From Ktedonobacter robiniae (lineage in GTDB: Bacteria; Chloroflexota; Ktedonobacteria; Ktedonobacterales; Ktedonobacteraceae), in the NCBI RefSeq assembly GCF_016587375.1, contig NZ_BNJG01000003.1, positions 1,612,001 through 1,676,000 on the forward strand: 64,000 nucleotides of DNA, read 5' to 3'. Positions 33,216-41,437 of the stretch are shown piece by piece. The notes beneath the pieces were generated by a model. It saw only the letters and a list, made by a program, of their open reading frames with translations. It was not told where the DNA came from and did no database searches. Made by a program: the position numbers and the translations under genes. Position 1 is the stretch's first letter. Each line of letters begins with the position of its first letter.

Positions 33216-34508
33216 TTAAGCCAGTGGACGGAAGGTGACTGCTTGTGCCTCTTCTGCGGAAGCACGTCGAACATAGCTCTCTCCGGGCGTGGTTCGTGCG
33301 ACCTCTCTTCCTCCCTTGAAAACATAGAGGCGGGGTGGCAGCAAGCGCAGGGCCTCGAAGGCGGACGGCGCATCCAGCAGGAGAAAGTCTGCTGGCTTTC
33401 CCTCCTCAATCCCATAGCGATCCTCAATGCGTAATGCCTTCGCACCATTGCTTGTAATGAGGTCCAGGACGTCATTGATCTCTTCGTAGCCGCTCATATG
33501 GCAGAGAAAGAGCGCCAGTTGCGCGGCCGCGAGCATATCTCCACGTCCCAGGGGGAACCAGGGGTCCATAATGGAGTCATGCCCCAGGGCGACGTTGACA
33601 CCGTTGGCTAGAAGCTCTTTGATGCGTGTAATACCACGGCGTTTGGGATAGGTATCGAAACGCCCCTGTAAGACAACGTTGTCAAAGGGATTGGCAATTA
33701 CGTGCATCTGGGCACGCTTGAGCAGGCCCATCAGTTTAAAGGCGTAGGCGTTGTCGTAGGAATGCATGGCGGTGCAGTGGCTGGTGGTCACGCGTCCATG
33801 CCAGTTCTGCTTCATCGTATCTGCGGCCATGACTTCGGTAAAGCGCGAGTGAGGATCGTCCGTCTCGTCGCAGTGGCAGTCAATGTCGCGGTTGAACTCC
33901 TTGGCAAGCTCAAAGACATAATGGACATCCTCAACGCCCATATCGCGCGTCCACTCATGATGCGGAATGCCGCCCACGATATCGCAACCTAGCCCCATGG
34001 CCCGGCGCATGAGCTGCGGTCCCTCGGGGAAGGAGAAGATGCCATCCTGGGGAAAAGCTACCAGTTGTAGCTCACAGATATCGCGGACCTCTTCACGTAC
34101 CTCTAGTAGCGCCCTCAGAGCCGTCAAATTGGGGTCGCAGACGTCGACATGACTGCGGATATGGAGCGTTCCCTGCGCGACTTCCCAGCGAATCTCTTCC
34201 AGGGCGCGGCGCTTAACATCCTCAACAGTCAGGCTGCCTTTGCGCTCACCCCAGATCTGAATGCCCTCAAGCAGTGTCCCTGAGGCATTGTAGCGCGGCT
34301 GACCGACTGTGAGTACGGCGTCCAGGTGCACATGCGCATCAATAAAAGGAGGCGAGAACAGCCTGCCTTCGGCCTCGATGACTCGTGCTGCCTGAGAGGC
34401 ATCCAGGTTTGTCCCTATCCGCGCAAAGAGGCCATCCTTGACCGCGATATCCACAAGATCCTCATGCCTGTGTAGGCGCGCTCCGCGAATGAGTATATCG
34501 TATTGCAT
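33216..34508 (-). CDS. codA: cytosine deaminase
   Basis: A 430-residue amidohydrolase that converts cytosine to uracil and ammonia, or deaminates related heterocycles. The metal site matches E. coli CodA with a constant two-residue shift: His59 and His61 (DAHVHLD), His212 and Glu215 (HCDETDD), His244 (TSHCTAMHSY) and Asp311 (GHDSIMDPW); CodA has 61, 63, 214, 217, 246 and 313. The length is the same as CodA. The preceding gene encodes a cytosine permease, so uptake and deamination go together in pyrimidine salvage. GAGAGGA lies 12 bases before ATG 34508. The 250-base gap to codB holds two stem-loops. Confidence 0.94.
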   Translation of the reverse strand: MQYDILIRGARLHRHEDLVDIAVKDGLFARIGTNLDASQAARVIEAEGRLFSPPFIDAHVHLDAVLTVGQPRYNASGTLLEGIQIWGERKGSLTVEDVKRRALEEIRWEVAQGTLHIRSHVDVCDPNLTALRALLEVREEVRDICELQLVAFPQDGIFSFPEGPQLMRRAMGLGCDIVGGIPHHEWTRDMGVEDVHYVFELAKEFNRDIDCHCDETDDPHSRFTEVMAADTMKQNWHGRVTTSHCTAMHSYDNAYAFKLMGLLKRAQMHVIANPFDNVVLQGRFDTYPKRRGITRIKELLANGVNVALGHDSIMDPWFPLGRGDMLAAAQLALFLCHMSGYEEINDVLDLITSNGAKALRIEDRYGIEEGKPADFLLLDAPSAFEALRLLPPRLYVFKGGREVARTTPGESYVRRASAEEAQAVTFRPLA

Positions 34509-34541
34509 TAGACGCTTAAATCCTCTCTAGTCTGTACAAAG

Positions 34542-34602
34542 AGAGACAGGTGGTAGTTTCCTGTAAGCCGGTACGGCATCCAGAAAATTACCACCTGTCT
34601 CT
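34542..34602. other. 14-bp stem with a 33-base loop in the codB-codA gap
   Basis: AGAGACAGGTGGTA 34542-34555 pairs perfectly with TACCACCTGTCTCT 34589-34602. It lies directly upstream of codA and could attenuate or modulate codA expression relative to codB. Confidence 0.6.
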
Positions 34603-34625
34603 GTGCGTATGAGTACAAGTGGCCA

Positions 34626-34711
34626 ACGCTGCTAAAACATGCGCCTACATATAATGGTACCACCATACGTAGGCGTATGCCCCTGTGCCCTTTATGGGTA
34701 TTTAGCAGCGT
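34626..34711. other. nested stem-loop element in the codB-codA gap
   Basis: Outer arms ACGCTGCTAAA 34626-34636 and TTTAGCAGCGT 34701-34711 pair perfectly. Inside, CATGCGCCTAC 34638-34648 pairs with GTAGGCGTATG 34669-34679 (one G-U), and ATGGT 34654-34658 pairs with ACCAT 34662-34666. The result is a compact branched fold of 86 bases just after the codB stop. It matches no riboswitch that I know. Confidence 0.6.
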
Positions 34712-34757
34712 CGGTCGAGAACATGAGATTAGTTCTTCGCCTAGCGCTTGCTCTGCT

Positions 34758-36125
34758 TTAGCTCCAGGGGCGCAGAATCAAGTACGCGATACAGGCGAAG
34801 ACGACGCCCAGCTCAAAACCAACATCTGCACCGCCCAGGATCTGAGCCAGGGGACCGGTGAAGAGCAGCTGCGAGGCGCCCAGGTAGACGCCGACCAGGC
34901 CGAGGGCCATGGAGATCAGCGCGGCCCAGCCAATTGGAAGTTTGCCGGCTGTATTCCAGTCATCCACGTTGTACTTGCCACGGCGGAAGAGGCGATCCTC
35001 CAGGAAGAGGATAACCGCCCAGGGACCCAGCCAGTAGGCGACGAGGAGGAGGAAGTTGTCCAGGGCGCTGCTATAGTTCCCTGCGATAGGAATAGCAATC
35101 GCGATGTAGATGACGGCGCCAATCAGAGTCCAGATGGCGCGGTTGATCTTCTGGAAGCCCTTGCCCAGTACTTGCATGGTCAGACCCAGGCTATAGTCAT
35201 TGGGAATATTGTTGGCGACGACGCTTAACGTGAGCAGCGCCAGCAGGAAGGTTCCAAAGCCACCCAGGGGCTGGAGGACGGCGGCCAGGAGATCGCCACC
35301 CTCTTTGCCCGCATAGGCTGTGGCTGTGCTCAGGGCCAGCCCCAGGGTCTCGAGCAGGATGCAAGGGATGGTTACGCCCAGGAAGGTCAGCCAGAAGACG
35401 CGCGCGGCCGAGGTCTCTTCAGGCTGGTTCACATTGTAGTCAGCGGCGTATGAGGTCCAGCCAGTCGCGAAGCCATAGATCGCGCCACCAAAGGAGAGGA
35501 GACCCGCGACCCAGGCCAGGCTCATCGCAGGCGTTGGCACAATAGTGGTCTTGGGACCGCCAATAATCGCCAGGAGCGCGAAGATAATAGCCATGGGAAT
35601 CCAGGCGAAGCGCTCATAGCGATGGACATATTTGTAACCGTAAATGCTGATAACAGTTGTCAGTGCAGCAATGACGACGATGCCCACCCAGGCAGGTATC
35701 GCGCCCTTGCTTAAGGCGGAGACGAGCTGGCCGCCGACGATAACGTTCACGGCCGACCAGCCGATACAGGCCGCGACATTAAAGAGAGCCATGATGATGG
35801 CGCCAACCCAGCCAAAGGAGAAGCGGGAGATCGTCATCTGGCGCAGGCCCAGCTTGGGACCCAGCGTCGAGAAGAATGCGACCGGCAAGACGCCTAGAAT
35901 GTTGAAGAGGACTATAATGGCCAGCCCATCCCAGAAGCCCAGCTTGAAGATAGGGATCGCCAGGCCGCCCAGGGCGACGGTTGAAATAACCAGGTTGGCC
36001 GAGAGCCACATGGTAAAGTTGTCAAAAATGCGAACGTGCGCACGCGCTTGAGGAGACACACGCTCAATACCGTGTGTCTCAATTGGCTTCTCAAGATCAG
36101 AAACAACAACAGTATCGGTTGCCAT
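34758..36125 (-). CDS. codB: NCS1 family cytosine/purine permease
   Basis: A 455-residue membrane protein with about twelve transmembrane segments, of the nucleobase:cation symporter-1 family. Typical features are the N-terminal Glu-rich segment with ARAHVRIFDNFTMWLSANL, the segment SRFSFGWVGAIIMALFNVAA then CIGWSAVNVIVG, and the loop TGWTSYAADYNVNQP. It should import cytosine for the deaminase encoded next on the same strand. ATG 36125 has only a weak AAGG upstream. Inverted repeats 80-155 bases upstream may be regulatory sites. Confidence 0.9.
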   Translation of the reverse strand: MATDTVVVSDLEKPIETHGIERVSPQARAHVRIFDNFTMWLSANLVISTVALGGLAIPIFKLGFWDGLAIIVLFNILGVLPVAFFSTLGPKLGLRQMTISRFSFGWVGAIIMALFNVAACIGWSAVNVIVGGQLVSALSKGAIPAWVGIVVIAALTTVISIYGYKYVHRYERFAWIPMAIIFALLAIIGGPKTTIVPTPAMSLAWVAGLLSFGGAIYGFATGWTSYAADYNVNQPEETSAARVFWLTFLGVTIPCILLETLGLALSTATAYAGKEGGDLLAAVLQPLGGFGTFLLALLTLSVVANNIPNDYSLGLTMQVLGKGFQKINRAIWTLIGAVIYIAIAIPIAGNYSSALDNFLLLVAYWLGPWAVILFLEDRLFRRGKYNVDDWNTAGKLPIGWAALISMALGLVGVYLGASQLLFTGPLAQILGGADVGFELGVVFACIAYLILRPWS

Positions 36126-36202
36126 TGAAGAAGGACCTTCCTTTACGGGTATACAGATGTGTAAATATAAGTACGTCTATCCTTTTGGCATAGAAAAAAC
36201 GT

Positions 36203-36280
36203 TGTAAGCGTAGGCTTACAGCGTCCTCTGCCATTGGAAAAATTATCTCTGCTGTCATTATATGCTAGAGCCTGGCTCTA
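36203..36280. promoter_or_regulatory. two small palindromes upstream of codB
   Basis: TGTAAGC 36203-36209 and GCTTACA 36214-36220 flank a 4-base spacer, and TAGAGCCTGGCTCTA 36266-36280 is a perfect 7+1+7 palindrome. Both lie in the codB upstream region and may be operators for salvage control. The rest of 36126-36403 shows no gene. Confidence 0.4.
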
Positions 36281-36403
36281 TAGCTACTCGTTTTTTGTGC
36301 ACTTTGAACAAAAAAATGCTGGCGGAGAAAAATCCGCCTCCATTTGATGGTAAGGTACTTCTATGTATGCCTAGCAAAAAAAAGATACAAGGGATAAATA
36401 TTG

Positions 36404-36751
36404 ATGAAACTTGAGCGACCCAATATTCCTACGATGCTTTCCCAGCTTGAAAGAGCTTACCAGTTGTTGGCTGACCACTATAACGCCGCTCAAATGGATA
36501 GAGAGAGGCTGACCACTATCTTACTGGACTTGTGCTGGTACGCGCAACGCCTGGGCGAAGAGCGATGGGAAGTGGCCCCAAGAGTGGGACATTGGAGCTT
36601 TGCTGAAAACGTGTGGCATATTACTGAACAGGCATTAGAAGAGGCCCAACAACCAACCTCCGCCTCTATCGTATACTTTATAGACCATGGGAAAGAACAT
36701 GTTGGCCAGGCTGCCGAGATCTTTGCCCTGTTTGAATATGGTCAGGCGTAG
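36404..36751 (+). CDS. DinB-like / DUF664-type small protein
   Basis: A 115-residue protein with a four-helix pattern. The segments HWSFAENVWHITEQ and DHGKEHVGQAAEIF supply the spaced histidines typical of the DinB/YfiT metal-binding superfamily. Its members include thiol-dependent transferases and many uncharacterised stress proteins. It is shorter than most (about 150 aa), so the N-terminal helix bundle may be reduced. AAGGGA lies about nine bases before ATG 36404. It stands 45 bases upstream of the S9 peptidase gene and could be cotranscribed with it. Confidence 0.65.
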   Translation: MKLERPNIPTMLSQLERAYQLLADHYNAAQMDRERLTTILLDLCWYAQRLGEERWEVAPRVGHWSFAENVWHITEQALEEAQQPTSASIVYFIDHGKEHVGQAAEIFALFEYGQA

Positions 36752-36795
36752 CCCTGGTTTTTTCAGAGATGTTTATCTAGTTAAAAGGGAACTGT

Positions 36796-38658
36796 ATGAC
36801 AAATAGTGCTACAACAAAGCTTATTCCACGCAAGGTCCTCTTTGGCAATCCGGTCAAAGCCAGCCCCCAGGTCTCGCCCGATGGCAAACGCCTGGCCTAC
36901 CTGGCGCCCGTGAATAATGTCCTGAATGTCTGGGTGGGGTCGCTGGAGGGTGACGATTATCAGCCGGTGACCGAAGATACAGAGCGTGGTATACGCTTTT
37001 ATTTCTGGGCAGCCGATAACAAGCATATCGGCTATATTCAGGATGCTGGTGGTGATGAGAACTGGCGCCTTTACCTGACGAATGTGGAGACGCGCGAGAC
37101 ACGTGACCTGACTCCTTTTGCGAATGTCCAGGCCCGCCTGACTGGCCACGATAAGCATTTTCCCCATGAGTTACTGGTCGCGCTAAATAAAGAGAATCCC
37201 CAGGTTCATGACGTCTATCATCTCGATCTCCCTTCGGGCGAATTAAAGCTAGTGGCCAAGAATCCCGGTAATATCGCGAGCTGGGTGATTGATACACAGT
37301 TTAAGGTGCGTGGCGCGGTCGTCACTCTTCCAGACGGTGGCAGCGAACTGCTGGTACGCGAGCGGGAGGAGAGCGAGTGGCGCAAGCTTGTCTCGTGGAC
37401 CTCTGAAGACGCGCTCACAAGCGGCCCCGTTGGCTTTACCCTGGATGGAAACTCTCTCTACCTGGAGGATTCCCGAAACGCCAATGCCTCGCGCCTGGTC
37501 AAACTCGCACTCGATAGCGGAGATGTGAGTGTACTGGCGGAGGATGCGCTGTATGATGTCGGCAGCATCATGATCCATCACGATACCTACGAGATCCAGG
37601 CTGTGGCCTTCAATCGTGATCGCGTGGAGTGGACCGTGCTTGATTCGGCCTTGCAAGAGGACTTTAAGCTGCTGCGAGAGCTACAGGCCGGCGATATCTC
37701 CATCATCAGCCGTGATGACAATGATCAGACCTGGATTGTGGGCTACGTCGTGGATGATGGCCCTGTGGCCTACTATGTCTATGATCGTGCTAGCAAGAGT
37801 GGGCGCCTCCTCTTTACCAACCAGCCAGAGCTGAGCAACTACACGCTGGCCCAGATGCAGCCAGTGAGCTTTAAGGCTCGCGATGGCCTTACCATTCATG
37901 GCTACCTGACGCTGCCAGCAGGCGAGTCGCAAAAGCCCTTGCCCCTGGTGCTCAACGTGCATGGTGGTCCCTGGGCGCGCGATGGCTGGGGCTATCGTCC
38001 CGAGGCCCAATGGCTGGCTAATCGAGGCTATGCCTGCTTGCAGGTCAACTATCGTGGCTCGACCGGCTATGGCAAGGAGTTTTTGAACGCGGGCAATAAA
38101 GAGTGGGGCGCTAAGATGCATGATGACCTGGTGGATGCCGTGCACTGGGCCATTGAGCAGGGCATTGCCGATCCCGCGAAGGTTGCGATCTATGGTGGTT
38201 CCTACGGCGGCTATGCCGCCCTTGCCGGAGCGACCTTTACCCCCGATCTCTTCTGCTGCGCCGTCGATATCGTAGGACCCAGCAACCTTATCACGCTGAT
38301 TCGGACCATACCGCCCTACTGGTCGACCTTCCTGGCGAACTTCCACATGCGCGTGGGCAACCCCGATACCGAGGAGGAGTTCCTGAAGTCGCGCTCGCCG
38401 CTCTTCAAGGCCGACCAGATCAAGATTCCCATGCTTATCGCGCAGGGTGCCAATGATCCACGCGTGAAGCAGGCCGAGTCAGAGCAGATCGTCGCCGCCA
38501 TGAAGGAGAAGGGCATTAGCTACGAATATATGCTCTTCCCGGATGAGGGACATGGCTTCGCCAAACCCGAGAATCGCATCAAGTTCTACGTCGCGGCGGA
38601 GCGATTCCTCGCCAAGCACCTGGGCGGTCGCTACGAGGAGACAGAGGAGACCGCTTAA
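36796..38658 (+). CDS. S9 family prolyl oligopeptidase/acylaminoacyl peptidase
   Basis: A 620-residue cytoplasmic serine peptidase. Residues about 20-350 form the beta-propeller that filters substrates (repeats such as SPDGKRLAYL). The C-terminal alpha/beta-hydrolase domain (about 365-615) carries the triad Ser469 in YGGSYGGYAA, Asp554 in GANDPRVKQ and His586 in DEGHGF, with the oxyanion stretch LNVHGGPWARDGWGY. No signal peptide is present. It would cleave short peptides or acyl-amino acids. AAGGGAA precedes ATG 36796. A 15-bp hairpin follows 53 bases after the stop. Confidence 0.95.
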   Translation: MTNSATTKLIPRKVLFGNPVKASPQVSPDGKRLAYLAPVNNVLNVWVGSLEGDDYQPVTEDTERGIRFYFWAADNKHIGYIQDAGGDENWRLYLTNVETRETRDLTPFANVQARLTGHDKHFPHELLVALNKENPQVHDVYHLDLPSGELKLVAKNPGNIASWVIDTQFKVRGAVVTLPDGGSELLVREREESEWRKLVSWTSEDALTSGPVGFTLDGNSLYLEDSRNANASRLVKLALDSGDVSVLAEDALYDVGSIMIHHDTYEIQAVAFNRDRVEWTVLDSALQEDFKLLRELQAGDISIISRDDNDQTWIVGYVVDDGPVAYYVYDRASKSGRLLFTNQPELSNYTLAQMQPVSFKARDGLTIHGYLTLPAGESQKPLPLVLNVHGGPWARDGWGYRPEAQWLANRGYACLQVNYRGSTGYGKEFLNAGNKEWGAKMHDDLVDAVHWAIEQGIADPAKVAIYGGSYGGYAALAGATFTPDLFCCAVDIVGPSNLITLIRTIPPYWSTFLANFHMRVGNPDTEEEFLKSRSPLFKADQIKIPMLIAQGANDPRVKQAESEQIVAAMKEKGISYEYMLFPDEGHGFAKPENRIKFYVAAERFLAKHLGGRYEETEETA

Positions 38659-38710
38659 TTGAGCTTTCTCTAGCTTGATAGCTTCCTCGACAATTGACAT
38701 GAGAGAATTG

Positions 38711-38753
38711 CTGGCCCTCTAGCTGGCCATTTTTCGTGCAGCTAGAGGGCCAG
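38711..38753 (+). terminator. perfect 15-bp hairpin after the peptidase gene
   Basis: CTGGCCCTCTAGCTG 38711-38725 pairs with 38739-38753 around a 13-base loop containing TTTTT. It ends the DinB-like/S9 transcript before the P450 gene. Confidence 0.8.
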
Positions 38754-38902
38754 AATAGTTTAGTTTCATCTGGATACTATTGATGTTGCTCACTTTGACA
38801 AATGGCGACAGTGATGCCTACAATCTGAACTGGTTGGTCAGAGAATGACAGTGGAATCAGCGTTTGACAAGTATGTGCAATGCAACTTAGAAAGGTTGAT
38901 AG

Positions 38903-40108
38903 ATGCAACAACCACAAACTCATCGTGGAGCACGTGGCTTCGCCCCTTTTCGTGTGAATACGCTCACAGAAGTCCTTCAAAGCTATGATTGGTTTGAGCA
39001 GATGCGGACCTCCAGTCCTGTCTACCAGGATGAGCAAACGCATCTCTGGCAGGTCTTTCGTTACGCGGATGTGCAGAAGGTGGCTACCGATTATCAGCAC
39101 TTCTCTTCTGAGGCCGTGCCGGGCTTCTCGGAGGACTCCTTCTTGCGTGATACGGTTGTGGCGAAAGATCCCCCAGACCATCGCAAGCTGCGCAACCTGG
39201 TTAACGTAGCCTTTACGCCCCGCGCGGTGTCGCGCCTGGATGGCCTGGTAGCACAAATTACGCAGGAGCTATTGGACGAGGCTCTGCCCCTGGGCAAGAT
39301 GGACGTGGTCTCAGATATCGCCTTTCCTCTCCCGGCCAAAGTCATCGCGGAGATGCTGGGCGTGCCACGCGAGGACTGGGATATCTTTCGTCGCTGGGCT
39401 ATCTCTGAGCCAACTGAGCAGGTGAACTCACGTGAGGAGGCGCTGCGCGCTCGCCAGGCAATGGGTCAGCAGATGCATGATTACTTTGTGGGGCTCCTGG
39501 CTGAGCGCAGGCGTTCACCGCGCGAAGATTTAATTACTTCCTTGAGTAGGGCCGAGATCGATGGCGAGCACTTGAGTGAGGATGAACTGGTGAACTTCTG
39601 CCTGCTCTTGCTGGCGGCTGGCCAGGAGACGACCAAGAACCTGATTGCTAACGCTATTCTCTGCTTTACCGAGAACCCCGAGGCGATGCAGCGCCTGATT
39701 GCGGAGCCAGCTTTGATGCCAGCGGCGATTGAAGAGGTTCTACGCTATCTCGCGCCAGTCTGGTTCCTCTTCCGTCGCACCACGACCGAGGTGGAGCTTG
39801 GTGGGCAGCGTATTCCTGCTAACTCTATCGTTCTGCCCTGGCTGGCCTCGGCCAACCGCGATCCAGAGCAGTTTCCTGATCCCAATCGCTTTGATATTCA
39901 ACGCGAGCCCAACCGCCATCTTGGCTTCGGACACGGCATCCACTTCTGCATCGGTGCGCCCCTGGCCCGCCTGGAGGCCAGGATTGCCCTCCCGATGATG
40001 CTGGCCCGGTTGAAGAACATTCAGCGTGTCCCGGATTTTCCTATCACGGTGCGAACTGGCGTCGTCTTTGTCATTCAGTCGCTACCCATCACCTTTGTAG
40101 CTTCATGA
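38903..40108 (+). CDS. cytochrome P450
   Basis: A 401-residue soluble bacterial P450. The I-helix oxygen-activating motif is AGQETT (239-244), the K-helix ExxR is EVLR (278-281), and the heme loop FGHGIHFCIGAPLARLE places the thiolate ligand at Cys349. It needs ferredoxin and reductase partners, which are not in the window. The overall pattern resembles bacterial CYP107/CYP109-like hydroxylases, but the substrate cannot be inferred. AAAGG seven bases before ATG 38903 supports the start. There is no biosynthetic cluster around it; the DUF427 gene follows on the same strand. Confidence 0.94.
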   Translation: MQQPQTHRGARGFAPFRVNTLTEVLQSYDWFEQMRTSSPVYQDEQTHLWQVFRYADVQKVATDYQHFSSEAVPGFSEDSFLRDTVVAKDPPDHRKLRNLVNVAFTPRAVSRLDGLVAQITQELLDEALPLGKMDVVSDIAFPLPAKVIAEMLGVPREDWDIFRRWAISEPTEQVNSREEALRARQAMGQQMHDYFVGLLAERRRSPREDLITSLSRAEIDGEHLSEDELVNFCLLLLAAGQETTKNLIANAILCFTENPEAMQRLIAEPALMPAAIEEVLRYLAPVWFLFRRTTTEVELGGQRIPANSIVLPWLASANRDPEQFPDPNRFDIQREPNRHLGFGHGIHFCIGAPLARLEARIALPMMLARLKNIQRVPDFPITVRTGVVFVIQSLPITFVAS

Positions 40109-40194
40109 ATTACCCAGTTCCCTGTCGTAGCATCGTCTCTAGAGAAGAGACAACGTTTACGCACGGACCTCGTGCTAGAAAGTGTAGAGAGTTT

Positions 40195-40482
40195 ATGGTT
40201 AAGGCCACCTGGAATGGTGTCACGCTGGCGGAGAGCGATAAATGTGTCGTCGTAGAAGGGAATCAGTATTTTCCCCTCGATGCCGTCAAGCGTGAATACT
40301 TGAAGGAGAGCGGCACGCATACTACCTGCCCCTGGAAGGGCGAGGCCAGCTATTACTCGGTTGAGGTAGATGGCAAGACGAATAAGGATGCTGCCTGGTA
40401 CTATCCCATACCCAAGGAGGCGGCTAAGCAGATCAAGGATCACGTCGCTTTTTGGCGTGGTGTCAATGTAGAGGTAGAGTAG
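40195..40482 (+). CDS. DUF427 domain protein
   Basis: A 95-residue protein covering one DUF427 domain: KATWNGVTLAESDKCVVVEG, YFPLDAVKREYL, THTTCPWKGEASYYSVEVDG, AAWYYPIPKEAAKQIKDHVA. The family is widespread in soil bacteria and has no established function. The frame is open upstream to 40105, but ATG 40195 gives the usual family N-terminus. Its TAG stop (40480-40482) lies inside the left arm of the terminator hairpin. Confidence 0.88.
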   Translation: MVKATWNGVTLAESDKCVVVEGNQYFPLDAVKREYLKESGTHTTCPWKGEASYYSVEVDGKTNKDAAWYYPIPKEAAKQIKDHVAFWRGVNVEVE

Positions 40483-40531
40483 AGTATCGCCGCCCTGGAC
40501 TGCATGTTCAGGGCGGCGATACTCTACTCTA
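40475..40531. terminator. 23-bp hairpin containing both convergent stop codons
   Basis: Arms 40475-40497 and 40509-40531 are perfectly complementary, and the stem can extend three more pairs (one G-U). The left arm contains the DUF427 stop TAG (40480-40482), and the right arm contains the stop of the minus-strand FAH-family gene (40529-40531). It should end transcription both ways. Confidence 0.88.
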
Positions 40532-41341
40532 TGCCACTGGATTATGCAGGGCTAAACTGCCAACCTGGATGTGTACCTGGTCGCCAGGTTGAAGCGAAAA
40601 TTGGTCGGGAGGTACGATGCCAGTCCCAGTCAGCAAGAAGGCACCGCGAGGGAAGGCTAACTCCTGTCCCAGATAACTGGCGAGTTCCTCAAGCGTGCGC
40701 TTCATCTGTACGGTGCTTACCTCATCGTGGAAGATCAATGTGTTGTTGCGATAAATGGAGAGTGCGATGGGCAGAGAGCGCATCTGATCAGCGCTCGCCA
40801 GCAAGATGCCGGGTCCAAGCCCGCATGAGCCGTTGTAGACCTTGGCCTGGGGCAGATAGAGCGGATTCTCACCCTCGATGCTGCGCGAGGACATGTCGTT
40901 GCCAGCACAGTAGCCGACAATCTCCATCTGGTTGTTGAGGAGCACCACCAGCTCTGGCTCCGGCACATTCCAGTCGCTATCGCGGCGAATGCGGAGTGGC
41001 TGCTGCTCGCCCTGAACGCGCCAGCCCAGGGCTTTGAAGAAGAGCTCTGGTCGTGTGGCGTCATAGACTTTCTCATAGACATCCCCTACTTCAGACTCAA
41101 GCTTGCGTGCCTCGCGACTGCGCAAATAGGTGACGCCACTGGCCCAGACCTCCTGCTCTGACTCGATTGGCGCCAGCAGGTGTTCCTTCAGGTCTTCGCC
41201 AGTGGAGAGTCCCTCCAGAGTAGCGAGCATATCCTTCGCCGAGAGACTGAGTAAGGAGCTAAGGCTAAAGGTCTCGACGATGACGTGACCATCCCTGGCC
41301 CAGCGTATGCCCTGGGGGGTAAGGTGTCGCGTGAGATACAT
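40529..41341 (-). CDS. fumarylacetoacetate hydrolase family protein
   Basis: A 270-residue enzyme of the FAH superfamily (metal-dependent C-C hydrolases, isomerases and dehydratases). The catalytic domain covers about residues 65-265, with WASGVTYLRSREARK at its entry, the acidic metal site WNVPEPELVVLLNN (Glu-x-Glu), and GYCAGNDMSSRSIEGENPLY. The sequence pattern is like that of 2-keto-3-deoxy-arabonate/xylonate dehydratases and relatives, which would fit the pentose-releasing GH43 and GH3 genes nearby, but the reaction is uncertain. AGGAG eight bases before ATG 41341 fixes the start. Confidence 0.88.
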   Translation of the reverse strand: MYLTRHLTPQGIRWARDGHVIVETFSLSSLLSLSAKDMLATLEGLSTGEDLKEHLLAPIESEQEVWASGVTYLRSREARKLESEVGDVYEKVYDATRPELFFKALGWRVQGEQQPLRIRRDSDWNVPEPELVVLLNNQMEIVGYCAGNDMSSRSIEGENPLYLPQAKVYNGSCGLGPGILLASADQMRSLPIALSIYRNNTLIFHDEVSTVQMKRTLEELASYLGQELAFPRGAFLLTGTGIVPPDQFSLQPGDQVHIQVGSLALHNPVA

Positions 41342-41378
41342 AGTTGCGTCTCCTCTCTGCAAATATGTGTGTCTGTAG

Positions 41379-41432
41379 AGAAAAGTTGTGAAGGTGGATC
41401 GCCCTCGGGCGACCCACCTTCACAACTTTTCT
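41379..41432 (-). terminator. 25-bp hairpin with one mismatch between GH3 and FAH genes
   Basis: AGAAAAGTTGTGAAGGTGG 41379-41397 pairs with 41414-41432, and after one A/C mismatch TCGCCC pairs with GGGCGA around a very tight loop. It follows the GH3 stop on the minus strand by 5 bases. Confidence 0.82.
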
Positions 41433-41437
41433 ATTCT

